Shown piece after piece: positions 47,604 to 56,133 of a DNA stretch of 64,000 bases. A program made the position numbers and the translations under genes. Position 1 is the stretch's first letter; every line of letters begins with the position of its first letter. This DNA comes from Mariniphaga sediminis (GTDB taxonomy: Bacteria; Bacteroidota; Bacteroidia; Bacteroidales; Prolixibacteraceae). The notes under the pieces were generated by a model. It did no database searches and was not told where the DNA came from. It saw only the letters and a program-made list of their open reading frames with translations. The stretch spans positions 186,001-250,000 of the forward strand of contig NZ_QWET01000003.1 of the NCBI RefSeq assembly GCF_003573545.1, in the 5' to 3' direction.

Positions 47604-47619
47604 TACTTACTAATAAGTA
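47604..47619. promoter_or_regulatory. TetR operator-like palindrome upstream of tetR
   Basis: TACTTA-CTAA-TAAGTA is an inverted repeat of 6-bp arms 34 bp upstream of the tetR ATG; a near-identical site sits before fabF. Confidence 0.65.
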
Positions 47620-47741
47620 AAATTCAAAATATATCACTCGTGTTGACTACAGGGTGTTGTTTGTCAGGGGTTTAGTTTTTATTCGTGTTGAGGAATGCAG
47701 GATGGATAAGAGAAATATTAAAGTTAACCAATATCAGGCAC

Positions 47742-47763
47742 CTTTTCAGCATAGGCTGAAAAG
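47742..47763. repeat. 9-bp stem hairpin near the SRPBCC relic
   Basis: CTTTTCAGC (47742-47750), loop ATAG, GCTGAAAAG (47755-47763). No T-run follows in either direction, so it is not a classical terminator. Confidence 0.4.
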
Positions 47764-47790
47764 AGTGCATAATGCTGTTGTGATAAAGTC

Positions 47791-48030
47791 TTAAAAGCTG
47801 TTCACAAGTCTATTGAGATTTTCGAGAGCGGAGGCACATCCTTCTTTAAGGCCCATTGTAATAAGTGATTCCAAACTGGATAGACGGGTCAAAGTTATTT
47901 CAACTGTTACAAGCGACGAATTTTTTGCTGTAGTATCCAATTCCCTGGTCAACACATTTTTTGTCATTTCCGGAATGATATATCCTGGCAAATTTTTAGA
48001 AAAGCTTTCAAAAAAATGTATTTTTATTTG
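47791..48030 (-). pseudogene. C-terminal half of an SRPBCC/AHSA1-type domain, N-terminus lost
   Basis: On the minus strand the open frame reads HFFESFSKNLPGYIIPEMTK then VTVEITLTRLSS and MGLKEGCASALENLNRL, which fits the last strands and long helix of START-like AHSA1/SRPBCC proteins (TVTFE ... GMEEG ... LDRL pattern). The first half is missing and only an in-frame TTG is available as a start. It is probably a decayed gene. Confidence 0.6.
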
Positions 48031-48075
48031 TTAAAAGCCGGTTTAATAATTTTAATTTTTTGAAAATTCCTTCGC

Positions 48076-48777
48076 ATGAACAGGCTGCTCAATGCTTTTG
48101 ATGATTTGCTGGGTTTGCTGTATCCATCGTTATGTATTACTTGTGGCGAACGCCTTGTTTCACAGGAAAAATATGTTTGTCTGAAATGCTGGCTCGATTT
48201 GCCTGTGTGCCGGTTTCACCACGACTCAGACAATAAAGTGGCGCAACTTTTTTGGGGGAGGGTACAACTTGAAGGGGCCACTTCGTATTTTCAATACCGG
48301 AAAGGCAGCCGTTACCAGAAGCTCATTCATTTTATTAAATACAAAGGATTGAAAGGGCTTGGTTTTGAAACGGGTTTGCGGTTTGGCGATGTTTTGGCCG
48401 AGTCTGACAGTTTCAGCGCTGTTGATATGTTGGTCCCGGTTCCGTTGCACCCCCGTAAACAGAAAGAACGCGGGTTTAACCAGAGCGAATGGATTGCCCG
48501 TGGAATGGCAGATTCGATGGGGAAACCCGTCATCTCTGAAAATTTGTTTCGTAAGATGTTCTCCTCCACCCAAACCCGGAAAAGCCGTTTTGAACGGTGG
48601 CAAAATGTGGAAGATATTTTCGGGGTAAATGCTCCGGAGACATTTGAGAACAAACATATTCTGTTAGTTGATGATGTAGTTACCACAGGCTCTACTCTTG
48701 AGGCTTGTGCTACCGAGCTTTTAAAAATCCGGGGAACCCGGGTGAGTGTCGCCACGCTGGCATTTGCCAGTTTTTAG
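48076..48777 (+). CDS. comF: ComF-family phosphoribosyltransferase-like protein
   Basis: 233 residues: N-terminal CITCGERL ... YVCLKCW zinc-finger pair, then a type I PRTase domain with the LLVDDVVTTGSTLEACATEL PRPP loop and the RQTARKSRFERWQNV-like basic segment. In other bacteria ComF is tied to DNA uptake or nucleotide metabolism. The 3' end of the gene itself forms the terminator at 48757. Confidence 0.88.
   Translation: MNRLLNAFDDLLGLLYPSLCITCGERLVSQEKYVCLKCWLDLPVCRFHHDSDNKVAQLFWGRVQLEGATSYFQYRKGSRYQKLIHFIKYKGLKGLGFETGLRFGDVLAESDSFSAVDMLVPVPLHPRKQKERGFNQSEWIARGMADSMGKPVISENLFRKMFSSTQTRKSRFERWQNVEDIFGVNAPETFENKHILLVDDVVTTGSTLEACATELLKIRGTRVSVATLAFASF
48757..48775 (+). terminator. Terminator overlapping the comF stop
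   Basis: CTGGC-ATTT-GCCAG then TTTTT; the T-run runs into the TAG stop codon. Confidence 0.65.
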
Positions 48778-48842
48778 CAAAAGAGGAAAAATAACAATCG
48801 TTTGAATGCCGTAATTTTGGATGAAAATTATTTCGGTAAAAA

Positions 48843-49715
48843 ATGAATGTGAAAAAAAGTACCCAGGATTATTATTACGAACGGATAAATAATATCCTTC
48901 ATCATATTAGTAACCATTTGGATGAGCGTTTCGATTTGGAGGGTCTGGCACAGTTAGGCAACTATTCCACCTTTCATTTTCACCGGATTATGCGCGCTTA
49001 CCTTGGCGAGCCGCTGATGGCGTATATCATTCGCTTACGATTGGAAACTTCGGTGACCCTTCTTCGCTACTCCAATGATAATATAGGTGTCATTGCGCTA
49101 AAGGTGGGCTACGAAAACCCGTCTTCCTTCAATAAGGCATTCAAGAAACGTTTTGGAATATCACCCGCTGAATACCGGTTAAATAATGAACTCCTTCGGG
49201 AAAATAAAAATTCAAACTTAAAATTTAAAGAGATGAAAAATTTGACAAGTCAACAACCAAAACAAGTTGAATTAGAAAGTAAAGATGTGATTTATGCCCA
49301 GGTATTGGGAGATTACAAAACAGGAGCAGGAAAAGCATGGGAAAAAGTATGTGCGTTTGCAGATGCAAAAAAGTTGTACGGGCCAAAAACTGAATTTATT
49401 GGAATCAGTCATGATGACCCGAATATAACAGATGTGGAGAAGTTACGTTACGATGCCTGCATTGTGGTTTCGGATGAGGTTAAGGCCGAAGGTGAAATAG
49501 GAGTACAGAAAATAGCCGGAGGGAAATTTGCAGTATTTACGCATAAAGGGCCTTATGAAAAATTTATGGATAGTTACGATTATATTTTTGGTAAATGGTT
49601 GCCTGAAAGTGGGAAAGAACTGAGGAATGTGCCTGCATTTGAGAAGTACCTGAATGACCCGGGAGAAACGGAACCTGAGAAGCTGCTCACAGAAATATTT
49701 ATCCCAATTCAATAA
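48843..49715 (+). CDS. AraC-family regulator with C-terminal GyrI-like effector domain
   Basis: 290 residues. Residues about 12-110 hold the two HTHs (LDERFDLEGLAQLGNYSTFHFHRIMRAYLG, then NDNIGVIALKVGYENPSSFNKAFKKRFGISPAEYR). Residues about 140-290 form a GyrI/Rob-type ligand domain (ending FIPIQ). Such proteins sense drugs or hydrophobic compounds. A globin gene follows 56 bp later. A TAATTTTG (48812-48819) lies ahead. Confidence 0.88.
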   Translation: MNVKKSTQDYYYERINNILHHISNHLDERFDLEGLAQLGNYSTFHFHRIMRAYLGEPLMAYIIRLRLETSVTLLRYSNDNIGVIALKVGYENPSSFNKAFKKRFGISPAEYRLNNELLRENKNSNLKFKEMKNLTSQQPKQVELESKDVIYAQVLGDYKTGAGKAWEKVCAFADAKKLYGPKTEFIGISHDDPNITDVEKLRYDACIVVSDEVKAEGEIGVQKIAGGKFAVFTHKGPYEKFMDSYDYIFGKWLPESGKELRNVPAFEKYLNDPGETEPEKLLTEIFIPIQ

Positions 49716-49771
49716 TTATTCAACCTCTTTGTTTTCTGTTTGTTCTTTCTTTTGATTGAATATAATAGAAA

Positions 49772-50197
49772 ATGAAATTCGAAATAAGTAAACATATTCC
49801 CGGACAACGCCCTGAAGTATCACTTCCTTCACATGAAATGTTCCATATTTTGGGAGAAGAAGGTATCCGCGCGTTGGTGAGCGATCATTACGATCTGCTG
49901 GCAGAGAGCGAGATAAAACATCTGTTTCCACAGAATACAGTCGGTTTGGATCAGGCAAAAAAAAACTCTTCCGACTTTTTTATACAAATCTGTGGCGGCC
50001 CCATGTATTTCAACCGCAACCGCGGGCGCCCCATGATGTATAAGCGCCACCTGCCGCATAAAATCACGGCCGAAGCGCGTGAGGTATGGCTCGACCTTTA
50101 CCGGCAAGCGTTACGGAAATTGGATTTGCCTGAGGACGTAGCCCGGTCATTTTGGAATTACCTTGATGTTTTTTCGAAGTGGATGGTCAATTCCTGA
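49772..50197 (+). CDS. Truncated haemoglobin (group II/III-like)
   Basis: 141 residues of a 2-on-2 globin: SDHYDLLAESEIKHLFP, FFIQICGGPMYF, the RPMMYKRHLPHKITAEAREVWL proximal His region and a C-terminal Trp-rich helix. These bind O2 or NO and often protect from nitrosative or oxidative stress. It converges with an outer-membrane protein gene, 7-bp gap. Confidence 0.8.
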   Translation: MKFEISKHIPGQRPEVSLPSHEMFHILGEEGIRALVSDHYDLLAESEIKHLFPQNTVGLDQAKKNSSDFFIQICGGPMYFNRNRGRPMMYKRHLPHKITAEAREVWLDLYRQALRKLDLPEDVARSFWNYLDVFSKWMVNS

Positions 50198-50204
50198 AAA
50201 CAGG

Positions 50205-50825
50205 TTATCTTCTGAAATTATAATATGCCGCCAGCGAAATAACATTGTTAAACTGGTTATTCAGCCAGTAGTAGCTGGTGGCATTATCACCAGGCTGGCC
50301 ACGAATGGGCAGTACAGACAAAGCAAAACGCAGGTCGAGTTTCAGTTGGTCGAGCAAGCCGAACTGGAATCCCAGGAATGGTTGTAAATCGAGGTTGTTG
50401 AAGGCGTGCTGATCCTGAACGGGAAACTCACCGTATTCATCGTACTCCATGGCATGGATAAGGTAACCTGCAGATACCCCCGCCAGAATTGCCCCGCGGT
50501 CGTTGGTGCGAAAACCCACAAAGAGTGGAATGTCCACGTAGCCCAGCCGCATGATGTACTTTTCCGGATCAGGGTCTTTGGGGTTTATTTTTTTTCGCGA
50601 TCCTTTTTGGGAATATTTAATTTCCATTCCTGCAAAAACAGCCGGGGCCAGATCGGTTTGTACAAAAAAGCCTGTCAGTATACCCGGTTTGTGAAACCCT
50701 TTAAAATTGTCACCTTCTACCTGTGTTGCATTAAAACCTGCCAGTACACCTCCTTCGAAGCGTTGTGCCGAAACCCATTGAAACAGCAACAGGAACAGCG
50801 CCGGGATTACAATTTTTTTTGCCAT
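50205..50825 (-). CDS. PorT-family outer-membrane beta-barrel protein
   Basis: 206 residues with a signal peptide (ending VSAQ). Alternating beta strands (GGVLAGFNATQVEGDNFKG, FAGMEIKYSQKGSRKK, ILAGVSAGYLI) match outer-membrane beta-barrel/PorT-like proteins of Bacteroidota. It directly follows the Sir2 gene on the same strand (no gap), so co-transcription is likely. Confidence 0.8.
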   Translation of the reverse strand: MAKKIVIPALFLLLFQWVSAQRFEGGVLAGFNATQVEGDNFKGFHKPGILTGFFVQTDLAPAVFAGMEIKYSQKGSRKKINPKDPDPEKYIMRLGYVDIPLFVGFRTNDRGAILAGVSAGYLIHAMEYDEYGEFPVQDQHAFNNLDLQPFLGFQFGLLDQLKLDLRFALSVLPIRGQPGDNATSYYWLNNQFNNVISLAAYYNFRR

Positions 50826-51515
50826 TTATTTTAATATTTCCAGTTTCGATTTTAATATTTCAATTCCTTTTACAGCCTTTTCCTGAATATAAACAGCGTC
50901 TTTTTGGTTTACCTTTGGACTATCCGGGTCAATCACAAAAGCGGGTATTCCGGGAGTAACAAAATGAATAAGGCTGGCTGCCGGGTAAACCGCCAGTGAC
51001 GTTCCTGCCACAACAAAAATGTCTGCTTCCTGTGCAATGAGTATCGCTTTTTCAATAGCAGGGACCGGCTCGCCAAACCAAACAATATGAGGGCGCAACT
51101 GGCTCCCTTTTTCACAGGTGTCTCCTAGTTTTAGTTCCCAGTGCTGCAGGGTATAAACCAGATTCGGGTCTGCTGTACTCCGGGCTTTGCGCAATTCGCC
51201 GTGCAAGTGCAGCACGCGGGAACTGCCGGCCTGTTCATGCAGGTCGTCCACGTTTTGGGTGATGACATCTACATCAAACCATTTTTCCAGTTCGGCAATG
51301 GCCCGGTGGCCGGCATTGGGTTTGGCCTCCCAAAGTTGTTTGCGCCGTTCGTTATAAAAACGCAGCACCAGTTCCGGGTTTTGCAGCCAGGCTTCCGGAC
51401 TGGCCACCTGGGTTACATCGTACTGTTCCCACAGCCCTCCCATGTCGCGAAATGTTTTCAGCCCGCTCTCCTGACTCATCCCCGCTCCGGACAGTATGAC
51501 CAGTTTTTTCTTCAT
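50826..51515 (-). CDS. Sir2-family NAD-dependent protein deacylase lacking zinc cysteines
   Basis: 229 residues: SGAGMSQESGLKTFRD Rossmann start, QNVDDLHEQAG (87-97) and catalytic His105 in HLHGELRK. The zinc-site CXXC pairs are absent (only one Cys in DTCEKG), while Tyr54 and Arg57 in FYNERRK match the YxxR pattern of succinyl/malonyl-specific (SIRT5/CobB-like) enzymes. It is encoded just ahead of the PorT gene. Deacylase activity without the zinc ribbon is known in some bacterial relatives; here it is inference. Confidence 0.85.
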   Translation of the reverse strand: MKKKLVILSGAGMSQESGLKTFRDMGGLWEQYDVTQVASPEAWLQNPELVLRFYNERRKQLWEAKPNAGHRAIAELEKWFDVDVITQNVDDLHEQAGSSRVLHLHGELRKARSTADPNLVYTLQHWELKLGDTCEKGSQLRPHIVWFGEPVPAIEKAILIAQEADIFVVAGTSLAVYPAASLIHFVTPGIPAFVIDPDSPKVNQKDAVYIQEKAVKGIEILKSKLEILK

Positions 51516-51849
51516 GCACTAAAAGTTTCAGGCTTAAAGATAGGGAAAATGTGTAAAACAAAATATGGCTCAAAACGCCGGGATGAATACCAAAGGTGTA
51601 GGATTGGATGGTTGTAAGCAGGCTAAGGGACACCTGTTGAAATAAAAACGGCCTCCCTGTTCGACCGGTAGAATCCGGATAGCCGCTAACAGAAACGGAC
51701 ACTGGTCCCGAATGAATTTTATACTTTTGTTTTCCTGAAATATACAATTGACAGAGCCGTTTAAAGAACCAATCGAAAAAAAGAAATGTCGTTCATTCTG
51801 AATTGATTGAGGGGATAAACAAAGTGAGAAGTTATTCCTTATATAAAAA
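51516..51849. other. Intergenic region between Sir2 and the UDG-like gene
   Basis: 334 bp, with a TACTTTTG -7 box at 51722-51729 (plus strand). That gives a leader of about 115 nt for the UDG-like gene. No supported coding frame. Confidence 0.45.
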
Positions 51850-52422
51850 ATGAAACAGCTTTTGCAGGAAATATCGAAATGTACTGTATGCGAACCGCAT
51901 TTGGAATTTGGTGCCCGTCCTGTATTGACGGCGCATAAAAAAAGTAAAATTGTGATTGTGGGCCAGGCTCCCGGGCTGATTGTTCATAAAAGCGGAATTC
52001 CCTGGGGCGACAAAAGCGGGGACAACCTGCGTAACTGGATGCAGGTGGATAAAGAAACTTTTTATGATCCGGAGCAAATCGCCCTGATTCCCATGGGATT
52101 TTGTTATCCGGGGAAGGGAAGATCGGGCGACTTGCCGCCGCGAAAGGAGTGCGCCCCTTTGTGGCACGAAAAGTTGCTTACCCTAATGCCCGAAGTGAAA
52201 TTGACCATCCTGATAGGAAAGTATTCCCAGGCCCACTATCTGGGAAACAGCGTGAAAGTTACCCTCACCGAAACTGTTCGTTGTTTCGATGAATACCTTC
52301 CTGACTATTTTGTGTTGCCGCATCCTTCGCCCCGGAACAATATCTGGCAGGCGAAGAATGAGTGGTTTGGGAAACAGGTTATTCCCGAATTTCAGAGAAG
52401 GATAAAAGAAGCATTGGCATAA
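51850..52422 (+). CDS. Uracil-DNA glycosylase superfamily protein, iron-sulfur type
   Basis: 190 residues. Cys11 and Cys14 (CTVC) with Cys85 and Cys101, spaced as in the [4Fe-4S] family 4 enzymes (CxxC plus C-x15-C), suggest a cluster. The catalytic-region motifs differ: GQAPG at 38-42 and HPSPRNN at 158-164 (SMUG/family 6-like) replace the family 4 GEAPG and HPAYLLR. The deaminated base it removes is therefore uncertain. It is followed 12 bp later by the M50-like gene. Confidence 0.75.
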   Translation: MKQLLQEISKCTVCEPHLEFGARPVLTAHKKSKIVIVGQAPGLIVHKSGIPWGDKSGDNLRNWMQVDKETFYDPEQIALIPMGFCYPGKGRSGDLPPRKECAPLWHEKLLTLMPEVKLTILIGKYSQAHYLGNSVKVTLTETVRCFDEYLPDYFVLPHPSPRNNIWQAKNEWFGKQVIPEFQRRIKEALA

Positions 52423-52434
52423 AAACGAAGGGTA

Positions 52435-52941
52435 ATGACTCGCCTTAGAAAAATAGTTTCGTCGCTCACTTTTGCGGGCGTGATTTTTCATGAGTTTGGT
52501 CACAAGTTTTTTTGCGATATTACGGGGGTGAGAGTGTTAAAGGTGTGTTACTTCCGGTTTGGAAATCCTTCCGGATATGTAATTCATGAGCGGCCTAAAA
52601 ATTTTATCCAGTCTTTTTTTATTGCCACCGGGCCACTGATAACAGGAACATTGTTCGCTCTTCTTTTTTTTGATTTGGCTACAAACAGAACTATGGGTGT
52701 GTGGCAGCAGGTTTTGTTTTTCTGGTTGGGGGTTTCAGTGGCAATGAACGCTTTTCCGAGTAATACAGATGCAAAGAGTTTATGGCGCGATACCAACCGG
52801 CATATCCGGCATAATATTTTGGCTGCATTTGGTTATCCGTTTGCGTTGGTTATCTGGCTGGCCAACAGCCTTTACCTTATTTGGTTTGATTTAATTTATG
52901 CGCTGGTGCTGTACTATCTGGTAAGTAGCGGTTTGGGGTAA
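52435..52941 (+). CDS. HEFGH-motif membrane protein (M50-like zinc peptidase fold)
   Basis: 168 residues with an N-terminal HEFGH motif (His19, Glu20, His23) at the end of the first helix, then several helices. Site-2-protease-like M50 proteins have HEXXH and a later Asp/NPDG ligand; here the later site is less clear (a candidate is NAFPSNTDAKSL). It is adjacent to the UDG-like gene on the same strand; likely operon. Confidence 0.65.
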   Translation: MTRLRKIVSSLTFAGVIFHEFGHKFFCDITGVRVLKVCYFRFGNPSGYVIHERPKNFIQSFFIATGPLITGTLFALLFFDLATNRTMGVWQQVLFFWLGVSVAMNAFPSNTDAKSLWRDTNRHIRHNILAAFGYPFALVIWLANSLYLIWFDLIYALVLYYLVSSGLG

Positions 52942-53021
52942 AGAATTATTCCGGAATGTTTTTACAGATGCCTTGTGTGGAAAAAGACGAAGCAGAATTA
53001 CGGGGATATGAAGAAAATGAA

Positions 53022-53047
53022 AAAAGCTGCCCGAACAGGCAGCTTTT
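53022..53047. terminator. Bidirectional hairpin terminator
   Basis: AAAAGCTGCC (53022-53031), loop CGAACA, GGCAGCTTTT (53038-53047); A-run before and T-run within. It separates the M50-like gene (plus) from the oxidoreductase gene (minus). Confidence 0.75.
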
Positions 53048-53088
53048 CATCTTAATATTTTTTGAAGTACGGCGCGAGTCAGCCTGAA

Positions 53089-54498
53089 TTATTGATTCAT
53101 AGCTGCTTTCATCCCTTCTGTTGTAGTGTAATATTTTACAATCATGTTAGGAACTTCCCATTCGGGCATTTTTCCCTGGGCTAAATATTGCAGGTATTTT
53201 TGTGTTACCTGTCCGAAGTGGGCTTCGTGGCCTACTTTATATTTTTCTGGAATTTCCACCATCCAGCGGTTGTCATTCAGCTTTTTCAGTTGAACGCCGG
53301 GAAACTTGGCAGCCAAATCCTGATTAACCGCTTTTTCCAGTCCGCCGGCAAATGTATCCAATCCCTCTTCAGAAGTAGCTTCGACATAAAGTTTGGGTTT
53401 GTACCCTTCTTCTTCTCCTTGTTTAATAATAAGGTTACATTTTGTTCCGCGCATAATGGAGTAGTGCGTGTCGCCTGCACCTTCCGGAGCCTGATAATTC
53501 CAGATGACAGAAACTTTGGCGTGAATACCCTTTAATTTATAGTTGATTTCGCCGTTACTGTACACTTTTAAAATGTCATTTTCCACATCTTTTTGAAGGT
53601 AATCCGGGTATTTATCGAGTTGTGTAACTTTTTGAAACATTTCCGGAGTGAGATCGGTGGTCCAGCGCCGGGCGGAAACAATATTTACATCTTCCTTTTT
53701 CAGGGTAACTTCCGGGAATACTTCCCACTGTACAAGGTCAACGAGGTGGGTGGTAACATCTACAATACCTTCTCCCTGCTGATTTACATCAAAAAACCAG
53801 GCCGGGCGTATTAGCGGACTGCCCGAAACGTGTTTGAAAAAGTGGTGTACACTTTCTTTGGTGATGGCTGGATTTTCAGGTGTTCCTTCCACTAATGTAC
53901 CAAATACCTCCGGGACGTTGGATAGTTCACGCTGAAGCATGGTGGTAATTTCGTACCGTTCAGTCATAATGTCGTAAAGCATAACCCCTTTTTCTTCGGC
54001 TACTTTAAATGCCTGCTCCAGTTTAGGAAATTCATCGGGTGAAATGACCATGGGTTTGTCGGCAAGAACATTGATGCCGGCTTCCACTGTTCTCAGAATA
54101 AAATCTGTCTTTTCCGCATTATTCCCTGCTGTAACCATTACATTACCGGGTTTTTCGCTGATCATTTTCTCAAAGAAATCCTGACCGGTGTACACTACAG
54201 ATTCCCATGATGTTGGGTTTTCGGCCCGGTTGTTAAAACGCTCTATCAGTTTAAGATGACTTTGCAGTTCGGATCCTTCGGGCGCATAGATGTGCACCAC
54301 CGGATCTACCTGATCGTACATAGATTTTTGTACCAGGGCAGCGTGAAAATGCCCCGGGTCAAGGGTCATCAGTTTTACTTCTCCTTTAGCTCCTGTAAAC
54401 ATACTTTTGGTTTCTTGAGTTTCTGATTGTTTGCTTCCACCTGAACATGCCGAGAGCATAATTGCGGCAGCCAGCATAAAAAACGATATTTTCTTCAT
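53089..54498 (-). CDS. Gfo/Idh/MocA oxidoreductase, lipoprotein
   Basis: 469 residues from ATG 54498, with signal peptide and lipobox (MLSACSGG, Cys18). The usual Gly-rich dinucleotide motif is not obvious at the N-terminus (VKLMTLDPGHFHAALV). NVLADKPMVISPDEF holds the family Lys, and GIVDVTTHLVDLVQW the His region. It is the most downstream minus-strand gene of the second sugar locus, with its own -7 box at 54548-54541. Membrane anchoring suggests it works on periplasmic sugars. Confidence 0.85.
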   Translation of the reverse strand: MKKISFFMLAAAIMLSACSGGSKQSETQETKSMFTGAKGEVKLMTLDPGHFHAALVQKSMYDQVDPVVHIYAPEGSELQSHLKLIERFNNRAENPTSWESVVYTGQDFFEKMISEKPGNVMVTAGNNAEKTDFILRTVEAGINVLADKPMVISPDEFPKLEQAFKVAEEKGVMLYDIMTERYEITTMLQRELSNVPEVFGTLVEGTPENPAITKESVHHFFKHVSGSPLIRPAWFFDVNQQGEGIVDVTTHLVDLVQWEVFPEVTLKKEDVNIVSARRWTTDLTPEMFQKVTQLDKYPDYLQKDVENDILKVYSNGEINYKLKGIHAKVSVIWNYQAPEGAGDTHYSIMRGTKCNLIIKQGEEEGYKPKLYVEATSEEGLDTFAGGLEKAVNQDLAAKFPGVQLKKLNDNRWMVEIPEKYKVGHEAHFGQVTQKYLQYLAQGKMPEWEVPNMIVKYYTTTEGMKAAMNQ

Positions 54499-54540
54499 TA
54501 TGGTAACTTTTATATTGATTCCGTGAACGTACACAGTATG

Positions 54541-54548
54541 CAAAATTA
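54541..54548 (-). promoter_or_regulatory. -7 box (TAATTTTG) for the lipoprotein oxidoreductase
   Basis: Minus-strand TAATTTTG lies 43 bp before the ATG at 54498, within the longer possible frame. Confidence 0.45.
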
Positions 54549-54675
54549 AAATTTTATTTGAATCCCTGCGGTCTGTATCGTTGATTTATTCAGCCCTTTT
54601 GAAAAGGTTGCTTCTATAATGGTTTGTCTATCCGAAATTGTTGTGTTTTAAAATACTATCCAGTCATCGAATGTT

Positions 54676-56037
54676 TTACAATTCCGGGTCTATATAATAT
54701 TTAATTTGGGAATCATAATTTGTGTAATGAATGTATTTTTTATTTTCCATCCAGAGAATGACCGTTTTGGCATTTTTAGTCTGGTACCTTGGCACATAGG
54801 GCCGCACATTGTCGTAAACAGAATGTGTTGTAATGGGTGTTATTTCCCATGTAGCTCCACTGTCCTTTGTTTTGAATTTTTCAATTTCGAAGGTTCCTTC
54901 TACTTCTCTTGAAAGGTAAACTGTGTTGGGGTTAAGAGGATGGAATGTCATGTTTCCCATGTAGTGTTGCTCCCTTTCAGTTTCGCCAGGTTGAGTTTGC
55001 GGAAACCATTTGCCGGCTTTGCAAATTTCAACATCCTCCCACTTTTTTTCCGCCTTATTGTAGTAGGCATAGTGGTAGCGGTGATCGGTTTCCTTGGGGT
55101 GCCGCGAATACAGGATAAACGGAGTGCCATCTTTTTCTACAATGTCGGCAATCCAGGCCCTTCCCTGTTCTTCGGAGGCCTGGTAAACCAAGGAGGCGTC
55201 ATGGGTGGTAAAAGGTAAACCGGACAGGTCGCAGATTTTTGTGCCGTCGGCCCGCCAGAAAGCGCGGTTTTCGTAATAGCAATAATACACAGAGTTTTCA
55301 GGTTCTACACGCGGATGACCGTCGGTGAAAACCAGGTGGATTTTTGACTGCCCGTCAGAATAGTATTTTACATAAGGCCTGTTGTTGGCATCGAATGGTT
55401 TACTGCTGATTACCACGTATTGTTCTTCCCAGGTATTTCCATTGTCGCTGGAAATAATCATATTGGGCTTGTACCCAATCCAACGGCCAAATGCGAAAAG
55501 CTTGTTGTTCTCTTTTTCTAAAATGTAAGGATTGGCGTAAGTGTAGGTTTCATGTGGAAACTGTTTCAGAAGTTCCTCTGTTCTGGGCATGTACACCACG
55601 TTCTTTCCAAATGTATTGATATCAGCGCCTTCTGTCGTTTGATTATAGATGATTCCTTTTTTTGAGGAATGCCAGGCAAACATCGTAAACACATTTCCGT
55701 CAGGTAAAACGGTAAATGCCGGATTGTCGTGATCATCAATTTCCATTTGCGGGTAAATGTTTTGAAACTCTTTTTGTTGAGTTTCAAGGTTGAGTGAGGC
55801 AATTTCTACAGAACCATCATTTTTTACCCATCCGGTTATAATCTGATTGTCAGAATAATAAATGGCCCTGGGATCGGAGAACCAGCACCAGGCCCCATTG
55901 TCGGTTAAAGTCTGCACGGAATCAGAAGTTGCGTGGTCTGCCTTCTGGCCGGCTGATTTGTTGTTCTGGCCGCAGTTTGTCAGTCCGCCAAGTATCAGTA
56001 AACAAATGGATAGCAGTGTAATATTCTTTCTAAACAT
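54676..56037 (-). CDS. BNR-type beta-propeller lipoprotein (BNR_4-like, possible polysaccharide lyase or sialidase-like)
   Basis: 453 residues with a signal peptide and a likely lipid-anchored Cys22 (LTNC). Repeated Asp-box-like turns (SSDNGNTWEE, KDSGATWEI) and GAWCWFSDPRAIYY mark the BNR_4 propeller type. Known relatives include lyases acting on rhamnose-glucuronate linkages; the substrate here is not predictable. It lies between two exported Gfo genes in the minus-strand run. Confidence 0.7.
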   Translation of the reverse strand: MFRKNITLLSICLLILGGLTNCGQNNKSAGQKADHATSDSVQTLTDNGAWCWFSDPRAIYYSDNQIITGWVKNDGSVEIASLNLETQQKEFQNIYPQMEIDDHDNPAFTVLPDGNVFTMFAWHSSKKGIIYNQTTEGADINTFGKNVVYMPRTEELLKQFPHETYTYANPYILEKENNKLFAFGRWIGYKPNMIISSDNGNTWEEQYVVISSKPFDANNRPYVKYYSDGQSKIHLVFTDGHPRVEPENSVYYCYYENRAFWRADGTKICDLSGLPFTTHDASLVYQASEEQGRAWIADIVEKDGTPFILYSRHPKETDHRYHYAYYNKAEKKWEDVEICKAGKWFPQTQPGETEREQHYMGNMTFHPLNPNTVYLSREVEGTFEIEKFKTKDSGATWEITPITTHSVYDNVRPYVPRYQTKNAKTVILWMENKKYIHYTNYDSQIKYYIDPEL

Positions 56038-56133
56038 AGCCTTTGAATTAAAAGTCACAAAGTAAATATAAAAATTTGCAATGCCTGATTTTCCCTTGAT
56101 ATATTGGGTTTTACAGGGTAAATATTTTACTAA

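Noticed and set aside
49716-49958. Minus-strand 80-codon frame between the AraC and globin genes
   Set aside because: Overlaps the globin start antisense; no domain features or start context.
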